Assembly (NCBI GenBank): GCA_014706295.1
Contig: JACSVZ010000004.1
Coordinates: 8,280,465 to 8,344,464 of the forward strand
Length of the DNA stretch: 64,000 bases
Source: Lycocorax pyrrhopterus obiensis
Lineage: Eukaryota > Chordata > Aves > Passeriformes > Paradisaeidae
Reading direction: 5' to 3'
The stretch's first letter is position 1. Every line of letters begins with the position of its first letter. The position numbers and the translations under genes are program-made. Below are positions 1-11,820 of the stretch, piece by piece. Below the pieces are notes generated by a model. The model saw nothing but the letters and a program-made list of their open reading frames with translations, searched no databases and was not told the DNA's origin.

Positions 1-3000
1 TTTCCCAAAACAGAGCAAACTAAACCACACTTAACCTGAAGTTACAGTTTACTGCAGCTGGGCTGGACACCATGTGTCTGCACACACAGAAATTTATCTT
101 TTTTCTCCGCCCACAAAACAGCATCACAAGATCAGGATGCCTATTACAGGATCAACTAGACACCATAACACCCAAGCCTTTATGAAGAGGGTTGCATTCC
201 TGGGGATACCTGTGCCATGGGACTTTTCTCCACCATCCAGGTGTTGTCACAGCACTGCCACCACTAGAAGCCACAAGAGGGGGTGCAATACCTCTTGTCA
301 GCTCAGCCAGGCCAAAGCCTCCCTGCAAGCACCAACCTCTCGCTGTGGCCTCCCTCCCCCCGAAAGGGCTCCCATGGCTCCTGAACTGTAATTACAGAGA
401 AGGATTAAAAATGTGTGGTCTTGTATTGCTGAACCTGAGCACCTGCTCAGCCCCAGAATGCTTGAGACTGATAATATTTTAACTACCAGCACGGAGATAG
501 AACCAGGGCCACTGCTACCCTCCGACAGGGAGTAGGGGTGAGATTGAGCTTGTGTATTAAAATTCAGGGAAAGACAAAATCTGTTTTATAGAAAGATCAA
601 GAGACATTTCCCCAAGAAGCCTGGGGCAGAGCCAGGATGAGACCCACCTTTCCGAAGGCCTGGACCCGTGCCAGCTCTCCAGGCAGTGCTCCCCAGGGAG
701 GAGAAGGACAGTTTTGATGCTTGGAAGGAGATGTGTGGCTGTGGAAGTCAGCTGTGCTGCTCAGTGCCAAGACACACACGGCAAGAACATCTCCTCACAC
801 TTGTTTTCATGCCATTGTAACAGTTTGTTATTTTTCAGGGGAGGATGGGCTGAGGGTGGGACAAAGAAAACATGACTTCTTTCTCCCCCTTTTTTCCTAA
901 TCTTCATTCCAAAGGCTTCCACTCTGCTCTGAGGCATCTTTTCGCAGCAAACAAAGAAAACAAAAATCCCTTCGTAACCTTGCCAATTAATACAGTCAAA
1001 CCCAAAAGCATAAAGGATGTGGAACATCTCCCTCTTCCCCAGGCTCCTGGTTTCTCTGACCTGTCAGATTGTTACCTGCCACTGCCATGTCACAGCCAAC
1101 CTGTGAGGGTCAGTCCTGAGGTACAGCATCCCTGTGGTGCTTTTAGCTGGGAAAAGAGACAGGAGGAGACAAAATATTCCCAGCAGTGCCTGCAAGAAAA
1201 ATTATGCAGTCCCAAGCAGAGGTACCTTATCAGGTCACATCCTCTCAATCAACATCCAGTCAGTGCTCCTGACCCAAGATTGACTGGTCCCACAAAAATA
1301 CCAAAGGCGTTCACTACCTGAGTATCATCCTCTTTTAATAAAACCTGATCTTGCTTTGGAAACTTGGGTGTTTCCAGCTCTGAGCTTGACAGACATTTGA
1401 AGCCAGGCGCTTTCTGGACGAGCCATAGGGAAATGCCTTTATCAGCAGCAAGGAAACCCCATGGGCAGTGTTTCCCAGTCACCAGGGCATGCGTTCACTC
1501 GGCTGCCACACAGCACCTGCTTCCTCCAAGTCTTTCAGTGAAACATTTCCTGCATGTTTTGGAAAAAACTTGGAACTTTTTTAAATTCATCATCTCCTCA
1601 TCACCCACATCTTTTTCCAGCCAAGTCCACGCTCGTGTGCTGCAATCAGCAGCTGAGAGTGAGTGCATCCTTCTTCCCAGCTGGAAGCGGGAGATGCCGC
1701 AGTGGGGAAGGCAGCGAGCGCTCCCGATTTAGGCAACTTCAGCTAAAAGCTGTTTCAAAGGAAGGATCAAAGGGAAGGAAGGGGGATTAATCTTTTGGGT
1801 TTTTTTCCTTTTTTCTCCATGCTTAAAAAATTTCTGATTGGAAATTATCTTGCAGTGGGATAAGAGGGAAGCACTGGCTGCTTTCAGCTGGGAAAAACAT
1901 TGATGTTTTCAAACTGCACCACATTTCCAAGCAGCTCTTCTTGTTCCTCTCTTGAATTGTCCCAAATCCCCTTGAGCTGCAGGGCAAGCAGCACATTTGG
2001 AAAAAGAGATGCTGATCAGGCAATCCATCCTAATCCCACCCCAGTTTGCTGCCCCTCTCCCCTACAGCTCCACTTCCCTTCAGAAGGGGCAGGGGCTGGT
2101 GCTGTGCCAGGCTAAGCAAGTGCTGCTTTTCCTTGAGGAAAATTGATCTTCCCTCCCAGGATGTCTTGCCATCCACACTCTTTTCGCGGTGCTCTGCGAA
2201 TCTGAGGTGAAAGACATCACAACAATGTAACTAAATTATTATTCCAAGCATTCCTTTCCTTTTCTCCCCTACAACTTTCCAGGCTGGCTGACCAAGTCCC
2301 ACTCCCAGCCTTGCTTTTTTAACCAATGTTTAAATTAATTCTGTGGCCATTTTAATGCCTTTAATTGCTACAAGGTAACCCCACACTTGCAGAAAGCCTG
2401 TGCTGATGCTGGCACTGCTGAAGCAGCAGCTGCTGCTCCTTGCACACGACAGAACAGGGCAGCTTCTCCCAAGGCCTCTGGGAATTCCAGAGGCTTGGCT
2501 AAGCACGTCAGGGCCAATTAGCAGGAGCCTGTTCCTACACACACCAACATCCCCCTTCCCTGGCATGCCGAGAGGGGAGACTCCAGACTGATTTCCTGAA
2601 TGCCATCGAGCTAAAGGCGTCCCGACCTTGTCACAAAAATCTCTTCTCCATTCAGGCCCCTCAGTTCTGTGACAACTCAAGAGGGGATTTCAGTGCCAGA
2701 CAGGGCTGGGAGGACACTTGGCATTCTGGGATGCAGAGCAAACCCAAGGTGAAGGCAGTCAGACACCACAGGGTATGACATATGCTCTGACATCCCAAAT
2801 CATCTCTTCTGGCCTTAATGCCTCACTTCTGCCAGGGCCATTTGAGAACTATGAATAAGAAATACTCATCTGGCCTCAGCAGGAACACACTGACGTCAAT
2901 ATCCGAGTGCTGGTTCTTTTCTCAGTCCAAGAAGAACTGGGAGCTGGGAGAGAGTTGCTGTACCTGGTGTTAAACTCATTTTAAATCCTGTCCTTGTGGA

Positions 3001-3226
3001 GACAGTTTATACTCTGGCATCTGAAGGTCAAAAGGCCAAGACCTGCATTTCATAATCCAATGGGTATGAATCGTGCTGCTCCAAAAATGGCATGGGGTGT
3101 TCCAAAGATACTGTAGGATCCAGCAACACAGGCATTCATTAGGGTTAGTTCTTAATAACAACAATAATATTAGTCCTTAATAAGATCATCTATTTATTTC
3201 TCCAGAAATGAAACCATTTGTTTGCC

Positions 3227-3242
3227 AAAAAAAAAAAAAAAA
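3227..3242. repeat. poly-A run
   Basis: Sixteen consecutive A residues followed by TAAAGG. It could be a simple repeat or the tail of an old retrotransposon. No element body was recognised to its left. Confidence 0.8.
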
Positions 3243-5253
3243 TAAAGGACTCACAGATGAATCCAGCACTGGTTTTCCTCCCTCACACCGCACCTGCATA
3301 ATCCTGCACCACAAAGGTACGGGCTAACAATTCCTACTTCTGGTTCAGTTTTGTGCTTTCTCTTCCATTTAAACTTATACATATATAAATATTTAATAAA
3401 CAGCAAACTTTTAAAATCAGACTGAACCCTGCAACTAAGCTTCTGACAGGGGAAATCAATGGGAAATGAAGCTGAACATATTCCTATCTTTCACAAAATT
3501 ATCTGACTTGGTGATCTTTGTGCCTCGGGGGTGTAAAGTCCATCTGACCTTATATTTACCCACAAGATGCACTCAGGAACAGGCAGAAACACCAGGAGTG
3601 TGTGAGGGTCAGAGTGAGCAGCAGTTCCCTGTCTGTAACAGCTGGGCCATGCTTCTCCCAACAGCATCCAAGGGAAAAAGAAGGATTATTCAAAGTCCCT
3701 TGTGCCAAATAGGTCTTATAAACCAAAATACTGTCAAATCTTTATAGCAGGTTCTACCTTTTAGAGATGTATTCCCAGGAAGCCATTGCAAACATGGTCT
3801 AATGACTGTTAATCGCAGCATCCCACATGCTGAAAAAATGAGATCTTATTTTATTTCAAATAAATATAAAAAGGGAGGCGGAGCAAAGACAGAAACACCC
3901 CCCAGCCCCTTCATCCCCACACTGCTGAGGGGCAGGAACCCAGCACAGAGGGACTGCTAGCCATACCAAATTTCATTGATTTCTTTTAATGTCTCAGGCC
4001 ATTCAAGGCACTGCTAAATGAACATCTCCTCCAGTTCCAGGCAGCTTGCAAATGCCAGTTTTGAACACCTAAAACTGGAGGTTTTTATTGAAAATCTGAT
4101 GGAAGATGCAGGAAAGATGAGGTAAGCCTGAACCCCACAGGCAACCAGCCCGATGTGAGGAGGTCTCTTATCAGAGGAATCCATCCCTGTGGCGGGAAAC
4201 AGCTTCAGAGCAGAGCTGCCCTTATCTCCCTGCCAACACCCAGCTCTGCTGATGGCAGCACAGCAAGGGACATGCCCAGCTCTTTGTTAGCCTGTCTCTG
4301 GCAGCTTTAGATCCAACCTCATCATGATTAGCTCCAGCAGTTCCAAGTAAAACGTTCACTGCTCCCGCAGTTTATTGCCTGCAAGTGTTTCCTCAGAGTG
4401 TCCTTTCCTTAATGTCTCATTTTGGTTTTATGAGGGCAAGTAGCATCAGAGCATCTGGAAGCATTAAAAAAGATACAGTAAAAAGAGGTGAGCACTACTC
4501 CATCCCCTCCTGCTCCTATTTACTCCTCAAGGCAAGCTTTTGGCTTGTGTTTGAACAGGGAAATTTCTGTGATGGCAGCTCGGAGGTCTGGAATAAGTAG
4601 TGGAGGTGAGTTGTCCTCTCTTGGCATTATAAAGCTTTTCTATGTGTGTCCTTAAAATTACAGTTCTGGGCTCATTTCTGCAATCTGACCTTTGAGATCC
4701 TGCTAAATGAATAATCACTGAGTTTTCTACAGCCTTCAACTTGCATGAGATTTCTAGCTGAATGGCCCATAGCCTATGGAAAAGCAACTGGAGCACTGAG
4801 TAGGATTGCTGCTCTGTAGCAGAAAAGCAAAGCAGGGAGGGAGAAAGACTAAAGATAAAATGGGAAAATAGTGGTTTGGTTTGTTAGAGGAATTAAAGAC
4901 AAAGCCTTTGCAAAGACAAGTGCAGGGGGTTAAAAGTCTGCACCAACACAGCCCCAAAGGAAGGAGATGTCAGCAGCTGTTTGAGCAGCTCGACTGGGCT
5001 CAGCTGGGCTGAGGGGAGCAGCCTCCAGCTGCCTCCTTCCCTCTGCCCTGCTCAGGGACATTTGGGAGTAGGGAACCAACTGATGTGATGTGAGTTGTGA
5101 CACTTCCACCAAATCCCCCAGCAAATGCCGACTGACTTTGTGCTGACCTTGTCCTTCTGAGGCTAAGGGTGACCTGAGCCCAGGTTTTGACAACAGTTCA
5201 GGGGGTCAAAGTCAAAACTGGTTTAGAACAGCTCCCAGCATTTACAGTATCTC

Positions 5254-5904
5254 CTGGTTGTGCCAGTTTGGCCAAAATCTAGCAATATATCCTCTGAGAG
5301 GAAACCAGGTTACAACCACCCTTCCCCCCACAGGGTTCAGGGAAAAAAAAAGATATTTTCCTCGAAGGAAAGTGAATGAGATAAGAACTATTTATTTAAC
5401 AAACACACAGGAAAAGGATAATAATGCTAAATAATGAAATGAAATCTCTCGCTATAGAGAGAAACCTGGGGAGATTTCAGAGTCCTTCTGTAGGTGTGGT
5501 CTCTCTCCTCCTCGGAGCTGGGTCAGCGAGGGCCCACCCCCGGGCCTCAGGGAAAAATTCTCCTGATGTGTTCTGATGTTGTTGAACAGTTCAGAAGAGA
5601 AGAAGGGAAAAACCAAAGTCCCAGGAAACAAAGTTCAGCTTTCCATCTCACACCGGGAAGAGAAGAAAAAAAAAAAAAACCGCTGGCTGAAGCAAGCAAG
5701 CAGGGTGCTCCCTCCTGCTCCTGCAGCCAGGGAACGCAGAGGAGTGTAATCTCTGTGTCCTTGGGAAACTGTTTTGAAAAGTTCGTTTGGTTTTTTTTTC
5801 TTTTCTCCAGCTCAGTTTAAAGGCACAGAAAAGGCACAATATTACTTTTTGGGCATAGAGCATGATAGGGGATACACATGATAGAGTCACCCCAAGACAC
5901 TGGT
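5254..5904 (-). mobile_element. Solo LTR with 5-bp target-site duplication
   Basis: The element occupies 5259-5899 (641 bp). It starts TGTGCC and ends AGACA, so it has the canonical 5'-TG...CA-3' ends with TGT/ACA inverted termini. It is flanked by identical CTGGT pentamers at 5254-5258 and 5900-5904, which are the target-site duplication. A 5-bp duplication is typical of ERVL-type elements. The minus orientation is inferred from an AATAAA signal on the minus strand near 5388-5396. No internal retroviral genes lie beside it, so it is a solo LTR left by LTR-LTR recombination. A poly-A tract lies within it near 5669. The family name was not determined. It sits in HAO1 intron 1 in the same orientation as the gene, about 590 bp from exon 1. 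Confidence 0.85.
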
Positions 5905-6487
5905 GAAGGGCTGACCTCCTGCGGAAACCCCCTGAGCGCAGCTGGGCCACCCAGGACTGAGCCCTGGCTTTCCCAGCTCACCCCAGAGCTGGGAAATGCA
6001 ACTCTTTCCTGCAGGGCCCTGCAGCTCTCATCTGGGAAGGCCACGGAACTAATTCAGTTTAGGAGAAATAAGGAAAAGGCAAAACTGACTCAGGACCTAA
6101 AAAGTACAACCCTACCACAAGAACCCCTTGCTGGCACCATAACTTAAATTGTAGAAATTTCAGTTTCATTGGCTGATTAAATATTGGAGCTGAAGGACTC
6201 TGGAGAGAATTTCTGTTAACAAAAGAACCCAAATGCAGGCAAAGCTAAAAAGGTGCTAATGGATTTTAGGGACTGCTTTTTGACAGAAAATGTTCAGTGG
6301 AGGAGTGAAAGGGGAGAGAGTTGTCCTGAAAATCAGTTCTTCAAGAGTCTTTTTGCTAAAATAGAAAGAAGTTGCAGAAAATTTGAGTTTCGTTGACACA
6401 GAAAAATCTAAAATTGCACCACATGAACCAATAAAGCAGAACTTACACCCCCCTGCCTCCCACCCCAGCCTTCAATCATCCTCCCAC

Positions 6488-6624
6488 CTGGAAAACGCTG
6501 CGACATTATCTGCCAGTGTTTCCTGGTCATCCGCTCCGGATCGGTAATAATCGTACACGGACTTGGGCAGAAAGGTTTTAGCATACTCCTCAAAATCTGC
6601 AATGCATGCTGGCTTGCCAGACAT
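6488..6624 (-). CDS. HAO1: HAO1 coding exon 1 (N-terminus of glycolate oxidase)
   Basis: HAO1 is the peroxisomal FMN-dependent (S)-2-hydroxyacid oxidase that oxidises glycolate to glyoxylate, releasing H2O2, mainly in liver. This exon encodes residues 1-45 plus two bases of codon 46. It begins [16 protein letters not shown] and continues through [22 protein letters not shown] to AAFS(R), closely matching the N-terminus of vertebrate HAO1 (human: [22 protein letters not shown]). Tyr26, which contacts the substrate in the human enzyme, is conserved in the DYY motif. The ATG occupies 6624-6622. The exon ends at a CAG|GTGGGA donor (last exon base 6488), phase 2, just where the human exon ends before WKLYPR. 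The remaining exons lie off the left edge. The peroxisomal SKI-type C-terminus cannot be checked here. Confidence 0.93.
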
Positions 6625-6720
6625 GTTTGCAGATCTCACTGGGCTAGTTTATTTCCACTTCCCACTCTTTTAAACTCTGGAGTTTTGCCTGTAAATCATT
6701 AATATGGGACCTCATCAGGA
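6625..6720 (-). promoter_or_regulatory. HAO1: HAO1 core promoter: HNF1-like site and TATA-like box
   Basis: Read on the minus strand, a TATA-like TTTAAAAG lies at 6674-6667, about 43-50 bases upstream of the ATG. This would place transcription start near 6640 and give a very short 5' UTR. Just upstream, 6691-6703 reads GTAAATCATTAAT on the plus strand and matches the HNF1 palindrome GTTAATNATTAAC at 10 of 12 specified positions. HNF1 drives many hepatocyte and kidney genes, which fits the liver-restricted expression of HAO1. The site match is seen in sequence; the regulatory role is inferred. Confidence 0.55.
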
Positions 6721-9700
6721 CTCAACTTATCTACATTCCCCCCCTGCCAAAAAAAAATACACCAACTTGTGTCATATTGGACTTCAGCACCATCTTTTAG
6801 TTCATGTGGTCAAGGCCAACCTAGGACATAACAAAATAAAATATGGTAAAAAGAGAGAAAATGAGTAAGCAAGGAAAGAAATATGTAATTAAACCTGTGG
6901 TAACAGGAATGTACATCCCTTCCGTCATCCAAAATATCCAGACTGAAAGCAGAAAGAGTTTGCTTACACCCAAAAAGCAAAATCTTGATTTAGATGATTT
7001 CTAAAAGCAGGTCCCAGCCTGGACATTTAGGGTAACACCTAACACAGGTGAGACTGCAGTTATTTCCATTAAAATCCTGCATACCAAGGCCAGTTGCAGG
7101 GGCCCAGCTGCCAGAGATCTTTGGGCAAACGGCTCCTGATTTTCAGGTAATTCCAGCTCCAGAACCCAGACAGCTCTTGTTATTCTTAAAATATTAAGGA
7201 GTCAGATGCACTCACCAGCTGGAAATAAAATCTTATCCAAGAGATGACCCTCATCCAAAGTGTAACAGACTTGGTTAACATTTCTTGATTTCTACTCATT
7301 TTAAATTTTTAAAAATATGCAGAGTTTGCAACAGGTTTACAGTAATTGTTTGACAGGGAAAACTTAAGAGTATATCACGTGTGTATAATTCAGTTTTCCA
7401 GCTGCAGACTGCACATTAATATCAATTTACACACAATTACACCACAAGGCTTTTGTCACATATCAGTGTCAGAAGCAATTCAAATGCAAACTGCTTTAAC
7501 CTTGGCATTTCACTGCGCTCACAGCAAAAAACTGGGGACACGTCTGCTTGCATTTATTTAAAGTTTGCATCATCTGTGCTAAAAACAGGTATTTATCCTG
7601 GAGCCTGAGACAGAAAGTGCTGCATGACAGCTGAACATTTTAATATGTGCAGCTGAACTCAACCTTCATGAACTCAAAGGGTTTTCATGTTGGGAAGTTG
7701 CAAACATTTCTGGAGGCAACAATAGTGTTGCACCACTGTTCCCCTCTCCCCATTCTATAGTGTCTGTATTCTTCAAAACTCTTCCCACCTTGGTATTTCT
7801 CTTTCCACTTACCTGCTTCTTTGCCACATTCACAGGATATTGGTGATTTACTTTACTGGTCTTTATTTGCCACTCGGGCTAAAAGTTCCTCTTCCCTCCC
7901 CTGTTGTGAAGTTGCTCACCCTTTATGGATCCTTCCAAATGTGCCTGTTACATCCCTAGGCCCCTCTGGGATCACTGAATTCCTGCTGCAATCCAGCCAA
8001 CACACCTTGGGAAGCTCCACAGAGTTCAGGGGTCCAACTGGAACTCGGAGCCTGCAGCAGGATCCACCACTTCCCATGCTGGCCAGTTGCTGAGCTGTGG
8101 CGAGGTGGAAGGTGCCAGGATCAGCACAAGGGAAGCAAAACTAAGGAAAACATGAAATGTAATGCCAAGGTCTCCCCAGCACACCTGACACCAAGGCACA
8201 GAGCTTCCCTCCAAGTAATTGGCTCCTCATTTTAATGACTCTCTCTGGATGAGGTTTCCTCTGGCTGCTTAATGAGGCATCAGCTGTCTGACCTTTAACC
8301 CTGGAGCCAAGGAACGACATCTGACTGAACAGCAAAGAGCTTGCCCGAGCAGCCACACAAACCTCACTGCCACAGTCCGTGTCAAAAAGCCCAACACAGT
8401 CAGGATAGTGTGAACATCCCCTCCCACATCTCCTGCTTCTGCCTTGTTCCTTTGGCAGGAACTACAAAAAGAGAATGGTGCCACACCTGGAGCTCAGCTG
8501 AACCAGGCTCTGCAAAGGAAACTTTTCACTGTGGTTCAAAAAGGTCAAATTCCAGATGAAAAACCCCACAGAGGGTTATTGAACAGAGACACAACGTCTG
8601 GTTAGAAAGCACAACTGGCAAAACCCAGAAAGACTTCAGAGGAAAACCACAACATGCTTGTCCTGATGTCTGTTACTTGCTAGAAAGGGAGATTGTGCAC
8701 AGCCTTCCAGTCTGGACCTGTGTCCTTCTGCAGGATCAGAGAGACAACACCAACAGTCTCCTGTCAGCACACAAAAACCTCTGCAGGGGCAATATGACCC
8801 AACTGGGACTTTCTCCTTTCAGTTAACTGCAGTAAACATTTCCAGTAAAAGTTAACTGCAGCATAGAATTCAAATATTTTAATGTTCAAGCTATTGCCCA
8901 TTTCTTGAGACTGTTGTGCAAAGCTGTTTTATCAAGTACCTTATGTAAGTAAAAGTTATTTTGGCTTCCAAATTCCCCACAAACAATGTCTTTAAATAAA
9001 GCCATAAAATACCCATTTTCTAGAGTGGTTTTGGACAGCATCGCACATCAGTCAAAGCTGGACCCATTCACTTTGTCCCCTCCAAGTCAGTCAGAAGAAC
9101 CAACAGAAAATATTTGTGGGGTTTTTACCCCAGCAGCCATCTGGCAACTCCACTGTGGGAGCCAAAACCAATGGATGCTGCAGGGATGAGGACAGTTCCT
9201 TGGCCATTCAGCAGTGAGCAGGTGGCTGGAACAGGCCCCTGGATGTCTATTTTGGGAAATCAGCTGGGAAGTCTGGAGGCTGCTGGGATGGCAGAAGAGT
9301 GGAGCATTGAGCAGAGGACTGATTCTCCTGGGAGGAGCTGGATGATTCCGAGTACAATGAAACCAGTCCATGGCAGATTCACAAAGAAGATCTGTGTTAC
9401 TTTTGTCCCCCCAGCCACAGCAACAAAGACATAAAAAGTGCCGTTATCAAGGGTGATCTTTTCATTTCCTGATGTGGGACTGACACTTGGAATAGCCACT
9501 GTCCTTTCTGCATCCTCTGCAAGCACGTCAGGCACTGGCACAGCCTGTGCCAGGAAAATCTGTGGTGCCCAGGTTCAGCTCCCACACTCCCCTGGAATCC
9601 AGATTAACAGATGTAAAAGTCTGAAGTACCAGCATGCTCCAAGAAATTCTAATGAGCCATAAAAAAACCTTTCCATATAAAATGGAAATTTAAATGAAAA

Positions 9701-11797
9701 TATTAGGATAACTAAATCCCCATTTGTTCCCTTTAAATATGGAGCTTTCCTTTCTCCTCAGGAAAGATGAAGTGAAAGTAAAAACTGAGAGTTTTAAGTG
9801 TTTTTCTAATGGGAGAGGAATGAAGATGTTTGGTTAAAAACAAGTAATCATCACAGTGCTCAGTGAAGTGATACACAACTTATTTTCCCAGTAGGGAAGG
9901 GAATGACAGCACACACTGCTGGGCAGCTGCATTCCCACAACTGGTCCAGTTCCAGCAGAAGAACCAAGCTTTTCTACCACTTTAGTTCAGCCACCAGATA
10001 GTATCTTCAATACTTCCTCTACAAAACTAGAGCTTGGATTTGTCGGATTGCTTAAACAAAGTAATTTTCAAAACCTGATCAGATCTTGCCTGTAGTATTC
10101 CACGTGCTGTTTTCATGGAGAAGATTTCATATTCTCATGTCACAAAAGAGAACAAGAAGCAGCTGATGAAACAGCAAACAAAATGCTCACAAGGCTTCAT
10201 CTGATACCATTCCAGCTTCCACTTTGCATCAGGAAATGAACACAGTGGAAAAGAAGAAAACCAAAGTGACTGGCAAATGGCCCAGGCCCTGCAGCTGCTC
10301 TGTTCACACAGAGAGGCAGCTCAGGTAACTCACCTGAGCAGAATGAATCCAGGTGCCAGATCCAGTGGCTGTTCACACCATCCAAGGAGGTCGCAGCGAT
10401 GGTTCCTGGGAGTCTCTTCTCCCTCTGGCACAGCTGCCCCTACAGCCTATTCCTGCAGCACTGCCTGGAATGTGAGCCACAACCTGAGGATGGCTCGTTT
10501 AGGTCTGTACACTTCTCCTTGCTGGCCTCCAAATCTCAGAGGGAGTCAGCACAGCTCTGGCAGAGTTACGGGATTTCCCAGGGATGGTAAAGAACTACCT
10601 CATGGGGACGTGAAGCCTTTAAGGGTTCAGTTATGTTGTTGTGCCCAGCAGCATCCAAGCTCCAGCTACCTTTTGTACCTCTGAGAGCCCTGATTACTGC
10701 AGGAAAACCCTCCAAAAGGAAGCACTTCATTGGTGCCCAGGTTGCTTTTAAAGATTTTAAGGAATCTTCACAAGTCACAACCTCTATGATTAATTGGAAA
10801 ATCAGCATTATATAAAAAAAATACCTTTTGTTAACAAGACAGATGAGCCAACTCCGCACCAAGGAAATGAAAATGACTCCAAGCAGGTCATAAATACAAA
10901 ATTTATGTGGCATTTCAGTAAAAATATGCGTAAGTATAAATTTGCAACACTTTCATGTAACAGACAACCCTGTGTAACATTTCCAGGAAGAACGCCCACA
11001 TAACACGTGCCACCCCCACGGGGGCAGTAGAGACAGAGCATTCCAAGACAAGCATAGAAGTTTCACACAGATCCCAAGGACAGGAGGTTTGGAATGCTGG
11101 ATGGATTTCCAGCCTCTTGAAAAAGGAACATGCCAGATTTTTTTCATGACTTGCTGTTAAGATTTCCCATTCCCGTGGCATGCAGCCCAACTGATATTTA
11201 AATTGCTTCTCAACAATCTTAAATTAATTTTGACACACAGCACTAGTTCACAAGCCTTAAGGCCCTGTCCTTCATCAAAACATTTTGAACAGTGCCAGCA
11301 GCAGCTTCTCCAAGGCCCTTTTGTCTATATGAGGTTGCAAGAACGAGTTCCATTTCTTTATGATTAATCCTAACAGAACAGAGATAACAGAACACCCAGA
11401 TTGCACAGAAGGTTGACCCTGACTTTTTGGAAACACACCAAGTTTAATACTATTGTAACAGTCTAATTAGCACTACTCACATGATTCAATTAAAATGTGT
11501 TTTAGTGGAAAAAAACCTGATCCTGGAAAGTATATTAACATGACACTTCTACTGCACAGCTAATAGTTTTTCTGTTAAACACAAATTTAGCCTTTACAGT
11601 GTTTGCTGCTTGCTGTTTTCCAGATAAACATTAGCCAAAACTGAGTATCTCCAGTACCACACTACAATAATTTTCCTACAAATGTAAAATTAAGTCGGAG
11701 AGATCAGTGGTTGCACAGTATCACCTTTTCTATGCAAAGCCTTAATCACAACTTAGTGATCTTTGTAATAAGATACACCAATACATGTCAAATACGG
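6721..11797. other. Intergenic interval between HAO1 and TMX4
   Basis: About 5 kb separate the HAO1 promoter from the inferred TMX4 poly(A) site. No exon, RNA gene or clear repeat was recognised. The open frames at 8-11 kb are short, overlap on both strands and lack domains. The left end probably contains further HAO1 regulatory DNA. The right end could include extra TMX4 3' UTR if a more distal poly(A) site is used. Confidence 0.5.
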
Positions 11798-11820
11798 TCA
11801 AACCCAGTCCCTACTTTATT
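11795..11820 (-). terminator. TMX4: Candidate poly(A) signal of TMX4
   Basis: AATAAA on the minus strand at 11820-11815. It is followed by a GT-rich stretch (minus strand, about 11780-11765, including TGTATTGGTGTAT) that resembles a downstream cleavage-stimulation element. Cleavage would fall near 11795-11805. Confidence 0.45.

Larger units (their letters stand above)
1..6487 (-). other. HAO1: HAO1 intron 1 (partial)
   Basis: This stretch follows the 5' splice site of HAO1 coding exon 1 and extends out of the window, so intron 1 is at least 6.4 kb. I looked on the minus strand for the second HAO1 exon (residues resembling the family's WKLYPRML...TAMQRMAH segment) and did not find it. The contents are non-coding: a solo LTR at 5259-5899, a 16-base poly-A run at 3227-3242, and otherwise unremarkable mixed sequence. 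The short open frames here overlap on both strands and show no recognisable domain. That it is intron rather than intergenic is inferred from the direction of exon 1. Confidence 0.75.

Noticed and set aside
1..6400. Further HAO1 exons
   Set aside because: I searched by eye on the minus strand for the exon 2 signature (RMAHVDGE-like) and the later FMN-binding segments, and found nothing. They probably lie beyond the left edge.
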